Of a stretch of DNA of 64,000 nucleotides, positions 32,998-42,169 are shown in pieces. The stretch lies in the NCBI GenBank assembly GCA_023424395.1, contig JAFADY010000021.1, forward strand, positions 248,001 through 312,000. Direction: 5' to 3'. The notes below the pieces were generated by a model, which saw nothing but the letters and a program-made list of their open reading frames with translations, did no database searches and was not told the DNA's origin. Origin of the DNA: Bacteroidota bacterium (GTDB lineage Bacteria > Bacteroidota > Bacteroidia > Bacteroidales > Dysgonomonadaceae). Made by a program: the position numbers and the translations under genes. The stretch's first letter is position 1. Every line of letters starts with the position of its first letter.

Positions 32998-34797
32998 TTA
33001 TTTTACAAGAATTCCTAACTGATCAACACCAATACCGGGTTTTCCCCCTTCGGCGCCCGAAATTGTTTCGAATTTAACGAAAGATGCCGTTGAAGATTCC
33101 TTAAAACGAACAAATTGTGTGGACGGATTATTTTTTATATCTGTGAATTGGGAGTTGCTTATTTCTTTCCAATTTTTTCCGTCTTCGCTTACGCTGAAAG
33201 CGTATTTAAAAACAGATTCCCGATTGGGTTTCGGAGAATAAGAAAAACCTTTTACGGCAACTGTTTCGCCTAAATCCACTATCAACGGACTTTTGGTAAC
33301 AACTCTCCATTTGTCTTTTTGTATATCGCTCAACAAAGTGTCTGCAGTTGCGGCAATTGCCGGCGCTCTGTAAGCGCCGATATGCGCGATATTTACTTTA
33401 TCTCGTGCTTCGATGATGCTAAGCCTGATTTTTGAAGGGGCGCAATCGTCGAATTTCAATAATCGCTTATAACCTATGGTTGTGCCTTCCGCCAATTTAA
33501 TCCATTCGTTATCAATAAATCCGTCAATCCTGAATACTTCGGCACGCTGGCCTTTTCCGATGTCTTCTTTCAACATAATGGTGTTGATCGTATCGCCGTT
33601 TAAATTGTATTCTTTTTCGCTTCCGGGTTTGGCTGTCCATATTTTAGGCTCGGTAGTAATATTATTTTTATCGAATGTGTTTTTTACATACGCCCCGAAT
33701 TCTTTAATTCTGTTTACGTCGATATCGTGCAACAATCCTCTTTTATCGGGAGGGACGTTTAATAACAGAACAGAATTCATTCCTACCGATTGATAATAAA
33801 TATCTACGAGTTGTTGTAAAGATTTCACCTCATGGTCCTCTTCGGGATGATAAAACCATCCGGGACGAATGGAAACATCTACTTCGGAAGGATACCAATA
33901 CAATTGCTTGGCTTCTACAATCAGTTTTCTACTGCCTAAATCTTCTGATACAGGAGAGATGTTCAATCGCCGATTTTGTTGTAGGATGGATTCGTTTATT
34001 TCGGGATTGAGCGGCGTAACGCTCCATTCTGTTGAACGCCCGAAATCATTTTCGTTTCCCACCCAACGAATATCGTTACCCATAATGGCTTTTACCGCAT
34101 TCGGTTGAAGGCTGTCGATTACTTGATAAAATCGCTGCCAATCATATTCTTGCGTTTTCGTTTCAATATCTTCTTCGTGGGCTCCGTCAAACCAAACTTC
34201 GTGAATTTCTCCATAATTGGTCAACAATTCTGTCAGTTGTTGGGTAAATAAATTGTTATAATTAATAGAATCGCCGTAGCTTTCGGCTTTTCTGTCCCAA
34301 GGCGAAAGATAAATACCGAATTTTAATCCGTATTTATCGCAGGCATTTTTTACTTCACGTACAACATCACCCTGTCCGTCTCGCCAAGGAGACGAAGTAA
34401 CGGAATGTGTTGTGGTTTTGGTTTGCCATAAACAAAATCCATCGTGATGCTTGGCAGTAAAAATAAGCATTTTAAAACCGGCTTCCTGAAGCGTTCTAAC
34501 CCATTGCTCTGCATTAAAATCGGTGGGAGAAAATAGGGTAGGGTCTTCAGTTCCGTCGCCCCATTCTTTTCCTGTAAAAGTATTCATTCCAAAATGCACG
34601 AAAGCGGTTAATTCCAATTCTTGCCACGCAAGTTGTTTTGCAGTGGGGATAAGGTATGCCGCCAACTTTACTTTGTGCTCGGATTTCATATTTTCGGGAA
34701 ACACCAATTCTTTCTCGAAGTATTTTTTTTCTTTGCTTACGCAAGACGAAAAAATAAATGAAACTGTTATAACGATGAAGAAAAAAACCTGCTTCAT
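32998..34797 (-). CDS. Alpha-L-fucosidase (GH29) lipoprotein
   Basis: 599 residues from the ATG at 34797, which gives a lipoprotein signal (FSSC, Cys19); an in-frame ATG seven codons earlier is less likely. The GH29 core contains FVHFGMNTFTGKEWG, FTAKHHDGFCLWQT and the nucleophile Asp204 in HEVWFDGAHEED. Residues ~480-599 look like an F5/8 type C (galactose-binding-like) domain (KGFSYSPKPN, WKEISNSQF). It removes terminal L-fucose from glycans at the cell surface. No SusC/SusD pair is adjacent, so it is not in a classical PUL. Confidence 0.9.
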   Translation of the reverse strand: MKQVFFFIVITVSFIFSSCVSKEKKYFEKELVFPENMKSEHKVKLAAYLIPTAKQLAWQELELTAFVHFGMNTFTGKEWGDGTEDPTLFSPTDFNAEQWVRTLQEAGFKMLIFTAKHHDGFCLWQTKTTTHSVTSSPWRDGQGDVVREVKNACDKYGLKFGIYLSPWDRKAESYGDSINYNNLFTQQLTELLTNYGEIHEVWFDGAHEEDIETKTQEYDWQRFYQVIDSLQPNAVKAIMGNDIRWVGNENDFGRSTEWSVTPLNPEINESILQQNRRLNISPVSEDLGSRKLIVEAKQLYWYPSEVDVSIRPGWFYHPEEDHEVKSLQQLVDIYYQSVGMNSVLLLNVPPDKRGLLHDIDVNRIKEFGAYVKNTFDKNNITTEPKIWTAKPGSEKEYNLNGDTINTIMLKEDIGKGQRAEVFRIDGFIDNEWIKLAEGTTIGYKRLLKFDDCAPSKIRLSIIEARDKVNIAHIGAYRAPAIAATADTLLSDIQKDKWRVVTKSPLIVDLGETVAVKGFSYSPKPNRESVFKYAFSVSEDGKNWKEISNSQFTDIKNNPSTQFVRFKESSTASFVKFETISGAEGGKPGIGVDQLGILVK

Positions 34798-34831
34798 AAC
34801 TCCTGAGGTTAAGTACATTTATTATCTTCGA

Positions 34832-34839
34832 CAAAATTA
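34832..34839 (-). promoter_or_regulatory. -7 promoter box of the fucosidase gene
   Basis: TAATTTTG on the minus strand, 34 bases before the start at 34797. Confidence 0.5.
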
Positions 34840-34864
34840 ATCTGTTTTGGCGAATACACAAACT

Positions 34865-34890
34865 AAAAAAGCCACCTTTTGGGTGGCTTA
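34865..34890 (-). terminator. Intrinsic terminator of the small Ala-rich lipoprotein gene
   Basis: AAGCCACC/GGTGGCTT stem with a short loop, followed on the minus strand by T6, 32 bases past the stop at 34922. Confidence 0.8.
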
Positions 34891-34921
34891 GAGATTAAAT
34901 ATCTTCGGACTGCTTAACTTA

Positions 34922-35149
34922 TTACAACGCAGCAGCTTCTTCAGCAACTTGTTTCAAAGTGTCGGCAGCTGCAGCAGCAGCTTCAGCGGCAGCGGCAATG
35001 CTGTCGGCTTGTGCTTGTGCGATGCTGTCTAATCTTGCAACTTCAGCAATGCTGTCTTGTCTTGCTTTTTCAGCTTCAGCTTGTTTGTTGGTGCAAGAAG
35101 CAAATCCGATGGTAGCAACCAAGGCTACGAATAAAAATACTTTTTTCAT
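34922..35149 (-). CDS. Small alanine-rich lipoprotein
   Basis: 75 residues: signal peptide with lipobox FASC (Cys19), then a mature peptide of Ala, Glu, Gln, Asp and Ser only (SIAEVARLDSIAQAQADSIA) with a near-heptad pattern, ending AEEAAAL. It would form one long amphipathic helix anchored by lipid, somewhat like Lpp of enterobacteria in size, although without a C-terminal Lys for peptidoglycan linkage. It has its own -7 box and terminator, so it is a monocistronic unit. Function unknown. Confidence 0.8.
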   Translation of the reverse strand: MKKVFLFVALVATIGFASCTNKQAEAEKARQDSIAEVARLDSIAQAQADSIAAAAEAAAAAADTLKQVAEEAAAL

Positions 35150-35199
35150 TTTTTCAATAATTTTAAACGATAAGTAAATAACTGTTTATAAAAACCGCG

Positions 35200-35207
35200 C
35201 AAAGTTA
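35200..35207 (-). promoter_or_regulatory. -7 promoter box of the Ala-rich lipoprotein gene
   Basis: TAACTTTG on the minus strand, 50 bases before the start at 35149. Confidence 0.55.
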
Positions 35208-35284
35208 TACGGTTTTTATGTTATACAACATGTTTTCGTAAAAAAATATAGTTAAATAAGGTTAATTTACTGTTGCCTTGCTTT

Positions 35285-35824
35285 TTAATGGACATGCGCT
35301 TCCGCTCCTTCTTCTCTATTTTTGTGAACTGTGCTGTGCGGATGTTCTACAGGAGAGTAAATAGAATAGAGTTTCAGTGTTTTATCGGAAGAAGTATTTA
35401 TTAAGTTGTGCCATTTTCCGGCGGGAATAAATACGCCAAAATCGTCAGAAAGTGTTCTTTCAAATGATAAATTATTTTCGGAATCTCCCATTTTTATAAC
35501 ACCTTCACCTTCTTCTACGCGAATGAACTGTTCAATGTCGGTATGTAATTCCAATCCGATATCTTCGCCTGGTTGAAGGGTCATAACCGTCATTTGCATG
35601 TGTGTGCCCGTCCAAATAGAAGTGCGGTAAGTTTCGTTTTGCAATGTGTATTCTTCTACATTAAAAACGAAAGGCTCCGATCCGAAATCTTTGAACTCAA
35701 CAGGTTCGCTTGGAATTTCTGCTTCCTTTGTTTGAGCTGTTTCCGTTTGTTTTGGCGGTTGTGTACACGAAAAAACAAGAATACTTAAAAGTAGTAATGA
35801 TAATTGATAAATTTTTTTCTTCAT
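35285..35824 (-). CDS. Cupin-domain lipoprotein
   Basis: 179 residues with a lipobox (LVFSC, Cys20) and a Glu/Thr/Pro-rich spacer. The cupin fold runs ~60-165: TVMTLQPGEDIGLELHTDIEQF carries the first metal motif (His and Glu), and FIPAGKWHNLINTS the second. It ends in a His-rich tail (EEGAEAHVH). An extracytoplasmic single-domain cupin of unknown ligand. No operon partner is evident; a hairpin precedes it. Confidence 0.8.
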   Translation of the reverse strand: MKKKIYQLSLLLLSILVFSCTQPPKQTETAQTKEAEIPSEPVEFKDFGSEPFVFNVEEYTLQNETYRTSIWTGTHMQMTVMTLQPGEDIGLELHTDIEQFIRVEEGEGVIKMGDSENNLSFERTLSDDFGVFIPAGKWHNLINTSSDKTLKLYSIYSPVEHPHSTVHKNREEGAEAHVH

Positions 35825-35873
35825 AATAATTGTTATTAAATTGCCTATAAAGATAACTATATAAAAAGGAATC

Positions 35874-35900
35874 GGCCTAAATTTCCAGAAAATTTAGGCC
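35874..35900 (-). terminator. Hairpin after the acyl-CoA ligase gene
   Basis: An 11-bp perfect inverted repeat (GGCCTAAATTT) with a 5-base loop, followed on the minus strand after six bases by T5. It probably ends the ligase transcript 26 bases past the stop at 35926. Confidence 0.65.
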
Positions 35901-35925
35901 AATTTATAATATTTCTAAACAAGTA

Positions 35926-37572
35926 TCAGGAGTATAGAAAACGCTTTATGCTTTTTTTTGGGGTTTTTTCAAATTCATCCTTCATTATCTCTATTCCGCT
36001 TATGCGCTCGTAATTGGCTACGGATTTATTCAAAATTCCTTTGTTGTTGTTCATTATCTCTTCCAGGTTTTCTTCTGTTACGCCGTCTGCTTGCATGGCC
36101 GGATAATCGGGATAGATCAATGCTATCAACTTCTTATCTTTATCAAGAATAAGGCTTTCGGCCACGTAAGGCAAATTATTCAATTTCGATTCAATTTCTT
36201 CGGGGTAAATGTTTTGTCCGCTCGGGCCTAAGATCATCGTTTTAATTCTGCCTTTTATAAATAATCTTTCGCCGATTTTTATGCCCGAATCGCCTGTTTT
36301 AAGCCACCCGTCTTCGGTAAAAGCGGCCTGGGTAGCGTCAGGGTTTTTGTAATAACCCTTCATTACATTTTCTCCTCTCACCTGTATTTCCCCAGGTACA
36401 TTCTCCGGGTCGGGAGAGTCTATTCGCGCTTCCATAATACCTTTAAGAACCGACCCACAAGAAGTAGGTACAAAATCGTAGTGATGATCGTAAGAAATAA
36501 GTGGAGCGCATTCCGTCATTCCATAACCTACGGTAAATGGAAATTTAATTTTATAAAAGAAAGCCTCGATATCTTTGCCGAGGGCGGCGCCTCCAATAAT
36601 CACTTCCCTGAAGTTTCCTCCCAATGATGACACGAGCGATTTTCTTATCTTATTGTAAATGAGATTATTTAATCCCGGAATTTTAAGGATCGGTTTCATT
36701 ATCGGTTTCTCGATGACGGGGAGTATTTTTTTCTTATAAATTTTTTCAAAAATAAGCGGTACCGTAATGATAATATGCGGTTTTATTTCTTGAAACGCTT
36801 TGATGAGGTTTTGCGGAGAGGGAATAACATCCAGAAGTGTTACGTGAACTCCTTCCGACAAAGCGTATAAAAAGTCGAAAGCGCAACCGTACGCGTGCGC
36901 CATCGGTAAAAAAGCCAAATCCCTATCGTTTTTGAAAAGAAGATCAAGAGTATGTGCATAGGTAACATTTCCGGCAAAATTATTGGCCGTAAGCATTACC
37001 CCTTTGCTAAAACCGGTTGTTCCCGATGTGTAGTTCAAGCATATAACTTCTTCGTTGCTGATCTCAGGATAGGAAATGTCGTCCTTTTGAAACCCGTTGG
37101 CATATTTTTCGCTAAATAATGAATCTATATTCCGGGAAATCGATTTAATTTCTTTGTTGTCTGATTGTACTAAATTAAAAGTGGGTATACTAAAAACGGG
37201 AACTTGAAAATTTTGATGCTTGAGATTTTCCCAAATTCCATCGTTTACGAATATACAAGCCGATTCGCTATGTTCAATGATGTTGATCATGCTTTCGGAA
37301 TTGAACTCGTGCAAAATAGGAACAATTACAGCCCCATAAGTAAAAGTTGCGAGAAAAACCGAACACCAACTCGAGTGGTTTTTTCCGATCAATGCTACTT
37401 TGTCTCCTTTTTGAATGCCGAGTTGCTCAAAAAGCACATGGATTTTTGCAATTCTTTCGGCCAGTTCACCGTATGTAATTGTGTCCTTATCTTTATAATT
37501 AGTTAATGCAGGTAACTCCCAATTTGCTTTAAAGCTATCCTCGTATAGTTTTACAAAGTTTTGTTGAATCAT
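35926..37572 (-). CDS. AMP-forming acyl-CoA ligase (long-chain fatty acid type)
   Basis: 548 residues from the ATG at 37572; an alternative TTG start at 37581 lies three codons upstream and is less likely. ANL-superfamily motifs are in order: LNYTSGTTGFSKGVM (phosphate loop), GYGMTECAPL, and GWLKTGDSG with the hinge and KGRIKTMIL. Activates a carboxylic acid, probably a fatty acid, as acyl-AMP then acyl-CoA. A 12-bp palindrome covers its promoter and start codon. Neighbour genes are unrelated. Confidence 0.88.
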   Translation of the reverse strand: MIQQNFVKLYEDSFKANWELPALTNYKDKDTITYGELAERIAKIHVLFEQLGIQKGDKVALIGKNHSSWCSVFLATFTYGAVIVPILHEFNSESMINIIEHSESACIFVNDGIWENLKHQNFQVPVFSIPTFNLVQSDNKEIKSISRNIDSLFSEKYANGFQKDDISYPEISNEEVICLNYTSGTTGFSKGVMLTANNFAGNVTYAHTLDLLFKNDRDLAFLPMAHAYGCAFDFLYALSEGVHVTLLDVIPSPQNLIKAFQEIKPHIIITVPLIFEKIYKKKILPVIEKPIMKPILKIPGLNNLIYNKIRKSLVSSLGGNFREVIIGGAALGKDIEAFFYKIKFPFTVGYGMTECAPLISYDHHYDFVPTSCGSVLKGIMEARIDSPDPENVPGEIQVRGENVMKGYYKNPDATQAAFTEDGWLKTGDSGIKIGERLFIKGRIKTMILGPSGQNIYPEEIESKLNNLPYVAESLILDKDKKLIALIYPDYPAMQADGVTEENLEEIMNNNKGILNKSVANYERISGIEIMKDEFEKTPKKSIKRFLYS

Positions 37573-37603
37573 TTTGCACAAATATTTAAGTTTTGTGCAA
37601 AAA
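37571..37603. promoter_or_regulatory. Palindromic operator candidate over the acyl-CoA ligase promoter
   Basis: ATTTTGCACAAA (37571-37582) and TTTGTGCAAAAA (37592-37603) are inverted copies (11 of 12 positions) separated by 9 bases. The right arm contains most of the TATTTTTG box (37598-37605, minus) and the left arm covers part of the ATG, so a bound repressor would block both. Confidence 0.6.
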
Positions 37604-37660
37604 TAATACGAATTTCGTGATTAGCAAGCAAAAGGGACATTTTAATTACACTAAATTTAG

Positions 37661-37668
37661 TAATTTTG
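37661..37668 (+). promoter_or_regulatory. -7 promoter box of mtaB
   Basis: TAATTTTG, 42 bases before the start at 37711. Confidence 0.55.
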
Positions 37669-37710
37669 CAGAATTGGAATTGAATTTATTTCAATTTTCG
37701 ATATGATAAT

Positions 37711-39030
37711 ATGATAGATACAACAATTTTCGAGAATAAAACCGCAGCTTACTATACTTTAGGATGTAAATTGAATTTTGCAGAAACGTCGGCAATAGGC
37801 AGGCAATTATCGCTATCGGGTGTAACAAAGGCACGCCGAGGGCAAAAGGCGGATATTTGTATAATTAACACTTGCTCTGTTACCGAGTTGGCCGATAAGA
37901 AAGGACGTCAGGCAATACGAAAAATGATACAACAACATCCCGATGCTTTTGTAGTTGTAACGGGATGCTATGCGCAACTCAAACCCGATGATATTGCCGA
38001 GATCGAAGGAGTGGACTTGGTACTTGGTTCTGAGCAAAAGTTGGATGTAATGCAATACATCGACGATTTAACAAAGAAAGACAAAAGTGAGATCGTTACC
38101 ACCAAAACCAACCGAATTAAAACTTTTGTACCTTCGGTATCTGCCGACGATCGTACCCGATATTTCTTGAAAGTGCAAGACGGATGCGATTATTTCTGCT
38201 CATTTTGTACCATTCCTTATGCCAGAGGCAGGAGCCGAAACGGCTCCATATCCGATTTAGTGAAACAGGCTCAAGAGATTGTAAAACAGGGCGGCAAAGA
38301 AATCGTGCTAACCGGCGTTAACATAGGAGATTTCGGACATACGACCGGAGAAACGTTTTTCGATCTGATTAAATCGCTTGATATGGTAGAAGGAATTGAA
38401 AGATTCAGAATTTCTTCTATCGAACCCAATTTACTCACCGATGAAATTATTGAATTCGTGGCCGAATCAAAGCGCTTTGCGCCGCATTTTCATATTCCCT
38501 TGCAAGCAGGAAGCGACGCTGTTTTGAAACTCATGAAACGAAAATACGACACGGCGCTTTTTCGCCACAAAATAGAAAAAATAAAACAAACCATGCCTCA
38601 CGCTTTCATTGGCATAGACGTTATTGTGGGAGTGCGTGGCGAAACCGATGAATATTTCGCCGAAGGCGAAAAATTTATCGAGTCGCTCGATTTTTCCCAA
38701 CTTCACGTTTTCACTTACTCCGAAAGGGCAGGAACACAAGCGTTGAAAATAGATCATATCGTTGACCCGAAAACAAAACACGCGAGAAGCAGATCGTTAT
38801 TAGACATTTCGGAAAGAAAATTGCACACTTTCTATGAATCTCAAAAAAACATGCATCGCAAAGTAATTTTCGAACATACCAAACACGGAGAGTTGATGCA
38901 TGGATTTACCGAAAATTATGTAAAACTCTTCGCTCCATACAATCCGGCTCTTGTAAATGAAATTACGGAAGTTAAATTAGGTGAGTATAACGATGAAGAA
39001 ATGGCAATGGAAGCTCTTTTCATTGACTGA
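37711..39030 (+). CDS. mtaB: tRNA (t6A37) methylthiotransferase MtaB
   Basis: 439 residues. The N-terminal UPF0004 domain has Cys19 (YTLGCKLN), Cys55 (NTCSVTELADKKGRQ) and Cys86 (VTGCYAQ) for one [4Fe-4S] cluster; the radical-SAM motif is Cys159/163/166 in CDYFCSFCTIPYARG, and a TRAM domain ends the protein. MtaB converts t6A37 to ms2t6A37 in ANN-decoding tRNAs. CSVTELADKKGRQ distinguishes it from MiaB and RimO. It leads a tight + strand run: the LpxL-like gene starts 11 bases later. Confidence 0.92.
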   Translation: MIDTTIFENKTAAYYTLGCKLNFAETSAIGRQLSLSGVTKARRGQKADICIINTCSVTELADKKGRQAIRKMIQQHPDAFVVVTGCYAQLKPDDIAEIEGVDLVLGSEQKLDVMQYIDDLTKKDKSEIVTTKTNRIKTFVPSVSADDRTRYFLKVQDGCDYFCSFCTIPYARGRSRNGSISDLVKQAQEIVKQGGKEIVLTGVNIGDFGHTTGETFFDLIKSLDMVEGIERFRISSIEPNLLTDEIIEFVAESKRFAPHFHIPLQAGSDAVLKLMKRKYDTALFRHKIEKIKQTMPHAFIGIDVIVGVRGETDEYFAEGEKFIESLDFSQLHVFTYSERAGTQALKIDHIVDPKTKHARSRSLLDISERKLHTFYESQKNMHRKVIFEHTKHGELMHGFTENYVKLFAPYNPALVNEITEVKLGEYNDEEMAMEALFID

Positions 39031-39041
39031 GGATTGAAGCA

Positions 39042-39941
39042 ATGGCCGAAGAAATTAAAAAAAGCATAGGATTTTATTTATTGTACGGAGTAACTTCTTT
39101 AATGGCGCTACTTCCGTTTTCGGTACTTTATTTTATTTCGGATATACTTTATTTTTTGGTGTACCGATTGGTGGGATATAGAAAAAAAGTAGTGCGGAAA
39201 AATCTTCTCAACTCTTTTCCCGATAAGGAAGAGCATGAAATCTTAAATATAGAAAAACGCTTTTATCACCATCTGTGCGATTATTTTGTAGAAACTATTA
39301 AAACGCTTCGCGTTTCGGACAAAGAAATCCGAAAGAGAATGGTTTTCAGAAATCCTGAAATTATCAATCGGCTCACTAAAGACGGAAATTCCTGCCTGCT
39401 AAGTCTCGGCCATTACGGAAATTGGGAATGGGTGCCGTCCATAGTCATGTATCTTTCTCGGGAGTTGGAATCGAGCCAGGTTTACAAAAGATTATCCTCA
39501 TCGGCATTCGATTCGCTTTTTTTGAAATTACGCTCCAGATTTAATTCAAAATCTATTGAAATGCGAAGTATTTATCGTACTATTGTAGCCTATAAAAATT
39601 TGAATAAAGCAATGGTAATAGGTTTTCTGAGCGACCAAAGGCCACGCACGGACAGCAAAACTTATGTTACGGAATTTCTTAATCAGCAAACCCATGTGTT
39701 TTTAGGAATGGAACATATGGCTCGGAGATTTGGTTTTTCGGTTGTTTATCTCGATATTAAAAAAGTAAAACGCGGACATTACATCGGAAACTTTTCGGTA
39801 ATAACTGCCGATGGCAGTATGGAAGAAGAAAACACGATTTCGGAAAAATACATACGAAAGCTGGAAGAAACCGTTCTTCACGATCCGGCGTGTTATTTGT
39901 GGTCGCACGATAAATGGAAATATAACCAATCAGTGACATGA
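39042..39941 (+). CDS. LpxL/HtrB-family lipid A acyltransferase
   Basis: 299 residues. An N-terminal membrane segment (~10-45) anchors it. The HX4E catalytic motif is His124-Glu129 in LGHYGNWEW, followed by SDQRPRTDSK. It transfers secondary acyl chains to Kdo-lipid A or a related lipid at the inner membrane. It lies 11 bases after mtaB and overlaps the GT2 start by 4 bases (ATGA), so a link with surface polysaccharide or LPS is likely. Confidence 0.88.
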   Translation: MAEEIKKSIGFYLLYGVTSLMALLPFSVLYFISDILYFLVYRLVGYRKKVVRKNLLNSFPDKEEHEILNIEKRFYHHLCDYFVETIKTLRVSDKEIRKRMVFRNPEIINRLTKDGNSCLLSLGHYGNWEWVPSIVMYLSRELESSQVYKRLSSSAFDSLFLKLRSRFNSKSIEMRSIYRTIVAYKNLNKAMVIGFLSDQRPRTDSKTYVTEFLNQQTHVFLGMEHMARRFGFSVVYLDIKKVKRGHYIGNFSVITADGSMEEENTISEKYIRKLEETVLHDPACYLWSHDKWKYNQSVT

Positions 39942-40960
39942 AAACATCGGTGGTAATATTGAACTGGAACGGGCGTAAATTATTGGAGAAATTTCTACCG
40001 ATAGTTTTACAACACACCTTGAATGACGAAACCGAAGTAGTAATTGCCGACAATGCATCGAGCGACGACTCGGTGGCATTTCTGAAAGCCGGTTTTCCCG
40101 ATGTTCCCTTGCTCATCTTCGATAAAAATTACGGCTTTGCCGATGGCTACAATAAAGCTTTACAGCAAGTTTCATCTGAATACGTTGTGCTGTTGAACTC
40201 CGATATAGAAACAACGGAAAACTGGCTTTCAGAAATGATCTCCTACTTAGATTCGCATCCCGAAGTAAGCGCTGTACAACCGAAAATTTTATCACAGAAA
40301 CAAAAAGATTTTTTTGAATATGCCGGAGCGTGCGGAGGATTTATCGATAAATTCGGTTATCCTTTCTGCCGGGGGCGAATTTTGGAAAATGTGGAGAAAG
40401 ACAATGGGCAATACAACCATATTATTCCTGTTTTTTGGGCAACCGGAGCTTGTTTGTGTATTCGGAGAAAAGATTTTTTTGAAGCCGGAGGCTTAGATGC
40501 GCGATTTTTCGCGCACATGGAAGAAATAGACCTTTGCTGGCGGTTAAATGCCCGAGGGAAAAGGGTGGAATGCTTGCCGCAATCGGTGGTTTATCATGTG
40601 GGCGGCGCATCGTTAAGCAAAGATAATCCCCAAAAAACCTACCTCAATTTCAGGAATAATCTGCTCATGTTATATAAAAATATTCATCCCGATAGATTTT
40701 TGATTGCTTTTGCAGTCCGCACTGTTTTAGATACTTTGGCTTGCTTGCATCTTCTGTACAAAAAGCAATTTAAAAGTGCGCAAGCGGTTATAAATGCCTA
40801 TAAAGATTTTTATAAATCAAAATCGGAATTTAAGTACGACAGAAAATTAAACCTGGAAAAAACCACAGTGGATAAAATTCCTGTTAAGTTCAGGGAAAGT
40901 ATTTTGTGGAATTATTATTTCAAAGGCAAAAAAACGTATTCTTCCATTTTCGGGAATTAA
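39938..40960 (+). CDS. GT2-family glycosyltransferase (rhamnosyltransferase-like)
   Basis: 340 residues. A GT-A fold: VVILNWNGRKLLEKFLPIVL, then VVIADNASSDDSVAFL with the nucleotide site, and ETTENWLSEM; HMEEIDLCWRLNARG is the acceptor-side motif of dTDP-rhamnosyl-type transferases. It lacks membrane helices. The start overlaps the LpxL-like stop, so both proteins probably serve envelope glycolipid synthesis. The donor sugar is uncertain. Confidence 0.85.
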   Translation: MKTSVVILNWNGRKLLEKFLPIVLQHTLNDETEVVIADNASSDDSVAFLKAGFPDVPLLIFDKNYGFADGYNKALQQVSSEYVVLLNSDIETTENWLSEMISYLDSHPEVSAVQPKILSQKQKDFFEYAGACGGFIDKFGYPFCRGRILENVEKDNGQYNHIIPVFWATGACLCIRRKDFFEAGGLDARFFAHMEEIDLCWRLNARGKRVECLPQSVVYHVGGASLSKDNPQKTYLNFRNNLLMLYKNIHPDRFLIAFAVRTVLDTLACLHLLYKKQFKSAQAVINAYKDFYKSKSEFKYDRKLNLEKTTVDKIPVKFRESILWNYYFKGKKTYSSIFGN

Positions 40961-40979
40961 TTCCGTGTGTTTTGAGTCC

Positions 40980-41690
40980 TTATTCGAAATTAAACGATAG
41001 CACAATCATCCTTTGTGTGGCTTTGGATAATGACAACGGATACTTCATTAACTCGGTTTCCACCAAATCCGTACGGTTTTTTTCCAATACATCCGTTAAT
41101 CCGAAACAAAATTTCAGTTCCGGCGAGAGTTTGAATAGAGGTAAGTAAAAGTCGCATCCAAAACCAACTTCAATTCCATAGTCGTAAGGTTTTAATAAAA
41201 TCGGCTGATTTCTCCTCGACGCGAGTTCCACGCTGCCATATCCGCCTAACACCAAATAAGGCCGGTAATTATTTACCCTTCCTACAGCCATTTTCACTTG
41301 CAGCGGCAGCGTGATGTAATTATTTCTTACTCCCGTAGTAAATTCTTCTCCGGAGGTTTGTTCTTTGAATACAAAATCTTTTGAGCCTAAGTGTAAAGTA
41401 GGGATGGCTCTCAAATTCATAAAACTGTTCAAATACAGATCGGTAATAATTCCAACGCTGAATCCGGGCGAGTAGGAGGGAATCTCAGAAAACCAAACTT
41501 CGCCGTTTTCATTTACATGTCCCGATTGGGTGAGCATCAGATCTTGTGTGTGCATACCCACCATAAATCCGAAATGAAATATTTTTTGGTCGGCATACGG
41601 CTGATTCTGCAACTTTTGTTTTTGAGCCCAAATAGTCGCTGTAAAAACAAAAATGAAAATAAATGCTATGTAGAGTTTTTTCGTGTACAT
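40980..41690 (-). CDS. PorT-like outer-membrane beta-barrel
   Basis: 236 residues with a signal peptide (~1-22, ending ATIWAQ). The mature protein is an eight-strand-like barrel: YADQKIFHFGFMVGMHTQDLM, FSVGIITDLYLN, NYITLPLQVKMAVGR and the C-terminal VLSFNFE with the terminal aromatic of outer-membrane proteins. The opening HFGFMVGMHTQD is close to what I recall of PorT, a factor of the type IX secretion system. No other T9SS gene is in the window, so a real PorT role is possible but unproven. It converges with the GT2 gene. Confidence 0.72.
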   Translation of the reverse strand: MYTKKLYIAFIFIFVFTATIWAQKQKLQNQPYADQKIFHFGFMVGMHTQDLMLTQSGHVNENGEVWFSEIPSYSPGFSVGIITDLYLNSFMNLRAIPTLHLGSKDFVFKEQTSGEEFTTGVRNNYITLPLQVKMAVGRVNNYRPYLVLGGYGSVELASRRNQPILLKPYDYGIEVGFGCDFYLPLFKLSPELKFCFGLTDVLEKNRTDLVETELMKYPLSLSKATQRMIVLSFNFE

Positions 41691-41914
41691 TCATTCAATA
41701 AACGATTTCTTTACCCTGTTATTATAATGAGAAAGAAAATAATCAGACTTAGGTATAATTTATTATTTAGAAATAATAAAAATAATTTATTTATGAGGTT
41801 ATTAATAATTTGATAATCATAAGTCAATATCAGTACTTCAATAAGATCAGTTGTTTATTTTTGTTTTTTCGAAGGATTTAATGTTTGACATTTTTGTAAT
41901 TTTAAAAAACTCTT

Positions 41915-41922
41915 TATCTTTG
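41915..41922 (+). promoter_or_regulatory. -7 promoter box of the ferredoxin gene
   Basis: TATCTTTG, 57 bases before the start at 41980, with a TTTG -33 element near 41893. Confidence 0.6.
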
Positions 41923-41979
41923 TGCCCTATTTATGATATTGGATTATCGGAAACATTAACTAAAATTTTTTTTATTATT

Positions 41980-42147
41980 ATGGCTTACGTAATTAATGAA
42001 GATTGTATTGCTTGCGGCACATGCATCGATGAGTGCCCTGTAGATGCAATATCTGAAGGTGATATCTATGTAATTGACCCTGAGGTTTGCACAGATTGCG
42101 GCACTTGCGCAGAGGTTTGTCCTACAGAAGCAATTCATCCGGCTTAA
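41980..42147 (+). CDS. 2[4Fe-4S] ferredoxin
   Basis: 55 residues from the ATG at 41980; the in-frame reading upstream has no coding character. Two copies of CX2CX2CX3CP are present (CIACGTCIDECP and CTDCGTCAEVCP), giving two low-potential [4Fe-4S] clusters of the clostridial type. It carries electrons in fermentative or pyruvate-oxidoreductase metabolism. It is monocistronic with its own -7 box and terminator, as expected for an abundant protein. Confidence 0.95.
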   Translation: MAYVINEDCIACGTCIDECPVDAISEGDIYVIDPEVCTDCGTCAEVCPTEAIHPA

Positions 42148-42169
42148 CATATACCGGACAAGAAGGTAA

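Noticed and set aside
33476..34108. Antisense frames within the fucosidase gene
   Set aside because: They are open only because of codon bias in the real gene; no independent start, signal or domain is visible.
37573..37581. TTG start for the acyl-CoA ligase
   Set aside because: An ATG three codons later is available, and the TTG adds only Met-Cys-Lys with no family support.
41851..41979. Longer reading of the ferredoxin frame
   Set aside because: The added 43 residues span the promoter region and have no ferredoxin character; ATG at 41980 gives the standard 55-residue protein.
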